The position numbers and the translations under genes are program-made. From Arenimonas sp. GDDSR-1 (lineage in GTDB: Bacteria > Pseudomonadota > Gammaproteobacteria > Xanthomonadales > Xanthomonadaceae): DNA of 33,901 nucleotides. Positions 31,871-33,901 of this stretch are shown piece after piece; positions within the stretch are counted from its first letter, which is position 1, and the number at the start of each line of letters is the position of its first letter. The stretch covers positions 1-33,901 of the forward strand of contig NZ_JAPDUI010000010.1 in the NCBI RefSeq assembly GCF_025980345.1. The letters run 5' to 3'. The notes beneath the pieces are model-generated. The model saw only the letters and a list, made by a program, of their open reading frames with translations. It ran no database searches and was not told where the DNA came from.

Positions 31871-32746
31871 CTATCTGATGATTTGGTTATTCACGACGCT
31901 GTTTTGACCGTTTATCCGGGAAATCAGCAAATCAAGCATCGACCCGGCAATATCGGCGCCGGTGGCGGTCTCCAGGGCCTCGAAACCGGGGGCGGCATTG
32001 ACCTCGAGCAGCATGGGTCCGGCCGGGGTCCGGAGCAGATCCACGCCCGCAACCGAAAGTCCGAGCGCGGCCGTTGCCGCAAGCGCCAACGCCGTTTCGG
32101 CCGGATCCGGGATGTGCACCTCGGCCCTGCCCCCCAGACGGACATTGGCCCTGAATTCCCCGGGCGGCGCCGTCCGCGTGATGGCGGCAATCACCCGGCC
32201 GTCGCAGACAAAGAGCCGCAGATCACGACCCGCCGCCTCAGCGATGAACGCCTGCACGGTGAAGGGCACTCCGCCCGCATGCAAAGGCCCCATCACGGCA
32301 AGAGCCGAGGCCGTATCCGCAACGCGGTGAATGCCCCAGCCGCCGGAACTGGCGTCTTCCTTGATCAGCATCGGAAACACGAAAGGCAGCTTTGCGAGGT
32401 CGGTGGCGCTCCGCACTGCCGTGCCGGCAACACTCGGCGGCATCGGCAGCCGACCATCCGCGAAGACCCTCATCGCGGCCGGTTTATCACGGGCCAGCGC
32501 CACTGCTTCCGCCGTATTCAGGCAGACGGCTCCGGCAGACTGCAGATGGGCCAGCCAGAAACCGCCCTGATTCTGCCAGATCGGCCCGAAGCGAGGTATA
32601 ACGCCGTCGAAGAATTCGGTGCCCCCGTGTTCAACCGGAACCAGAGGATCGAGGATGCACATTTCGGCACCGCGCTCCCGCGCAGCAACCTGCAGACGAT
32701 GGTTGGTATACAGATCCGGGATCCGCGATAACACCGCAATCTTCAT
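31871..32746 (-). CDS. RimK-like ATP-grasp ligase
   Basis: 291 residues, co-linear with E. coli RimK (300), which adds glutamates to ribosomal protein S6. MKIAVLSRIPDLYTNHRL at the N-terminus, FDGVIPRFGPIW, ALARDKPAAMRVF, FPMLIKEDASSGGWGIHRV (ATP-grasp loop), FIAEAAGRDLRLFVCDGRVI, and LLEVNAAPGFEALETATG (metal-binding Glu-x-Asn) are in order. Divergence from RimK in the central part leaves the target open: S6, another protein C-terminus, or a small molecule such as a glutamyl cofactor. The ATG at 32746 gives the family start; the open frame upstream overlaps thiS and is a shadow. Divergent from thiS with 42 bases between. Confidence 0.85.
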   Translation of the reverse strand: MKIAVLSRIPDLYTNHRLQVAARERGAEMCILDPLVPVEHGGTEFFDGVIPRFGPIWQNQGGFWLAHLQSAGAVCLNTAEAVALARDKPAAMRVFADGRLPMPPSVAGTAVRSATDLAKLPFVFPMLIKEDASSGGWGIHRVADTASALAVMGPLHAGGVPFTVQAFIAEAAGRDLRLFVCDGRVIAAITRTAPPGEFRANVRLGGRAEVHIPDPAETALALAATAALGLSVAGVDLLRTPAGPMLLEVNAAPGFEALETATGADIAGSMLDLLISRINGQNSVVNNQIIR

Positions 32747-32753
32747 GGTCCGG

Positions 32754-32782
32754 TTTCCCGTCGCCCGTGCAGGCGTTAAACT
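32754..32782 (+). promoter_or_regulatory. Possible promoter of thiS giving a leaderless mRNA
   Basis: TTTCCC (32754-32759), 17 bases, TAAACT (32777-32782), then six bases to the ATG at 32789, so the transcript would begin at or next to the start codon. No Shine-Dalgarno and no thiamine riboswitch fit in the 42 bases between the divergent genes. Confidence 0.4.
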
Positions 32783-32788
32783 GTGTGC

Positions 32789-32989
32789 ATGGAATTGTAT
32801 CTCAACGGCGAATTGCGGCACTTTGACCACGACCTCGACATCCGGCAGCTGGTCGATCAGCTCGGCCTTTCCGGGCAGCGCTTTGCCGTGGAAGTGAACC
32901 GGCAAATCGTGCCGAAAAGCCGGCATGCCGGCCACGCGCTGCAGAACGGTGACCGCATCGAAATCATCCAGGCCATGGGTGGCGGTTGA
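32789..32989 (+). CDS. thiS: Sulphur carrier protein ThiS
   Basis: Ubiquitin-fold carrier whose C-terminal thiocarboxylate delivers sulphur to the thiazole ring of thiamine. 66 residues as usual. MELYLNGELRHF at the N-terminus, NRQIVPKS in the middle, and the obligatory Gly-Gly end (AMGGG). A GTG six bases earlier (32783) is in frame but less likely. The partner thiG follows 39 bases later. A thiF-like activating enzyme is not in the window. Confidence 0.95.
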   Translation: MELYLNGELRHFDHDLDIRQLVDQLGLSGQRFAVEVNRQIVPKSRHAGHALQNGDRIEIIQAMGGG

Positions 32990-32992
32990 GGG

Positions 32993-33022
32993 CTGACGGC
33001 AAGCCGCGATTCAGGCGATAAT
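32993..33022 (+). promoter_or_regulatory. Possible promoter of thiG giving a leaderless mRNA
   Basis: CTGACG (32993-32998), 18 bases, GATAAT (33017-33022, five of six matches), then six bases to the ATG at 33029. No Shine-Dalgarno precedes the ATG, which is unexpected for a gene behind thiS unless it is read from this start. Confidence 0.45.
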
Positions 33023-33028
33023 ACACGC

Positions 33029-33823
33029 ATGACCACGCCGACCATCCACGACCCGCTGATCATCGCCGGGAAACACTACCGCTCCCGCTTGCTGACCGGA
33101 ACCGGGAAATTCGCCGACTTCCAACAGACCCGCGAAGCGACCGATGCGGCGGGCGCCGAAATCGTCACCGTTGCGCTGCGCCGGACCAATCTCGGACAGA
33201 ACAAGGGGGAGCCGAACCTGCTGGATTTCCTGCCGCCGGACCGGTTCACGTTGCTGCCCAACACGGCCGGCTGCTACAACGCCGAAGACGCCGTGCGCAC
33301 CTGTCAGCTGGCACGCGAACTGCTCGATGGCCACACCCTGGTGAAGCTGGAAGTGCTGGGCGATCCCAAGACCCTGTTTCCGCATGTCACCCAGACGCTG
33401 ATTGCCGCCGAAAAACTGGTGGCCGACGGCTTCGATGTGATGGTGTACACCTCGGACGATCCGATCATCGCCAAACAACTCGAACAGATCGGCTGCGTGG
33501 CGATCATGCCGCTGGCGGCCCCGATCGGATCGGGACTCGGCATCCAGAACAAATGGAGCCTGCTCGAAATCATCGAAAACGCCACGGTTCCGGTACTGGT
33601 CGATGCCGGTGTCGGTACCGCATCGGATGCTGCCATCGCCATGGAGCTCGGTTGTGACGGCGTGCTGATGAATACCGCCATCGCTGCCGCGAAGGATCCG
33701 ATCCTCATGGCTTCGGCGATGTGCAAAGCCGTACAGGCCGGCCGTGAGGCCTTTCTGGCCGGTCGCATGCCGAAACGGCGCTATGCCAACGCCTCATCGC
33801 CGCTGGATGGCCTGTTCTTCTGA
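33029..33823 (+). CDS. thiG: Thiazole synthase
   Basis: Builds the thiazole phosphate of thiamine from deoxyxylulose phosphate, ThiS thiocarboxylate and dehydroglycine. 264 residues, TIM barrel. [42 protein letters not shown], the Schiff-base Lys106 in [24 protein letters not shown], and [20 protein letters not shown] are all present. The ATG at 33029 is chosen by the family start. The stop shares a base pair with the next start (TGATG), so trmB translation is coupled to it. Confidence 0.97.
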   Translation: MTTPTIHDPLIIAGKHYRSRLLTGTGKFADFQQTREATDAAGAEIVTVALRRTNLGQNKGEPNLLDFLPPDRFTLLPNTAGCYNAEDAVRTCQLARELLDGHTLVKLEVLGDPKTLFPHVTQTLIAAEKLVADGFDVMVYTSDDPIIAKQLEQIGCVAIMPLAAPIGSGLGIQNKWSLLEIIENATVPVLVDAGVGTASDAAIAMELGCDGVLMNTAIAAAKDPILMASAMCKAVQAGREAFLAGRMPKRRYANASSPLDGLFF

Positions 33824-33901
33824 TGGCGGATAACGAATCCCACTCCCCGGAAAAATCCGTCCGCAGCATCCGCAGCTTCGTGCTACGCCAAGGCCGGGCC
33901 A
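33823..33901 (+). CDS. trmB: TrmB tRNA (guanine-N7)-methyltransferase (first 26 residues; cut by window end)
   Basis: Only the N-terminus is visible. [20 protein letters not shown] followed by LRQGRA fits the RSFVxRQGR start shared by gammaproteobacterial TrmB, which methylates G46 of tRNA with SAM. The ATG at 33823 overlaps the thiG stop (TGATG). The order thiS-thiG-trmB is, as I recall, usual in xanthomonads and supports the call, but the catalytic domain lies outside. Confidence 0.8.
   Translation, partial: MADNESHSPEKSVRSIRSFVLRQGRA

Overview
The window looks like a core chromosomal segment of a GC-rich (roughly 60% by eye) gammaproteobacterium of the Lysobacterales/Xanthomonadales type. 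I infer this from gene order and protein variants: kup lies between ruvA and ruvB, the YebC begins MGRL instead of MAGHSKW, the order yqgE-ruvX-pyrB is present, thiS-thiG-trmB is present, and a DUF3011 protein occurs. No phage, insertion sequence, CRISPR array, rRNA or tRNA was seen. About 34 protein genes were recognised, two of them cut by the window edges.

Layout. 1-6818 (minus): a tight run, read in transcription order aspS, an alpha/beta hydrolase, yebC, ruvC, ruvA, kup, ruvB (translation, protein quality control at the level of tRNA charging and transcription, Holliday junction processing, potassium uptake). 7025-7975 (plus): a secreted DUF3011 protein. 8024-12141 (minus): yqgE, ruvX, pyrB, yheS with coupled or overlapping starts and stops, then an FmdB zinc ribbon. 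12241-13512 (plus): an exported beta-lactamase-fold serine hydrolase. 13609-13974 (minus): a histone H1-like Lys/Ala repeat protein, followed upstream by about 740 bases without a gene but with several strong inverted repeats. 14758-17719 (minus): qmcA, nfeD-like, gcvT, gcvH.

17805-20068 (plus) is the most interesting block: an ECF sigma factor, a small single-span membrane protein that looks like a non-zinc anti-sigma factor, and an exported twin-PDZ protein without a protease domain. 20168-24363 (plus): an aldo/keto reductase, then a nucleoside transporter, a ribokinase-like kinase and dusB. osmC (minus) converges on dusB. 24968-28659 (plus) is the activated methyl cycle: metK, a SAH riboswitch, ahcY, metF; SAM is made, SAH is sensed and hydrolysed, and methyl-folate supplies the regeneration of methionine.

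28680-29279 (plus) encodes a secreted DUF4124-like protein that converges on a three-gene minus-strand unit: a small secreted protein, an OmpR-type response regulator and a histidine kinase. 31871-32746 (minus) is a RimK-like ATP-grasp ligase, divergent from thiS-thiG-trmB (plus, to the window end).

Regulatory signals seen include about nine intrinsic terminators, one well supported riboswitch (SAH), a few plausible sigma-70 promoters, and a recurring arrangement in which a -10-like hexamer ends 6-7 bases before an ATG that has no Shine-Dalgarno sequence (thiS, thiG, yqgE, the gene at 28680), which suggests leaderless mRNAs. All functional calls rest on reading motifs and remembered family sequences; no database search was run.
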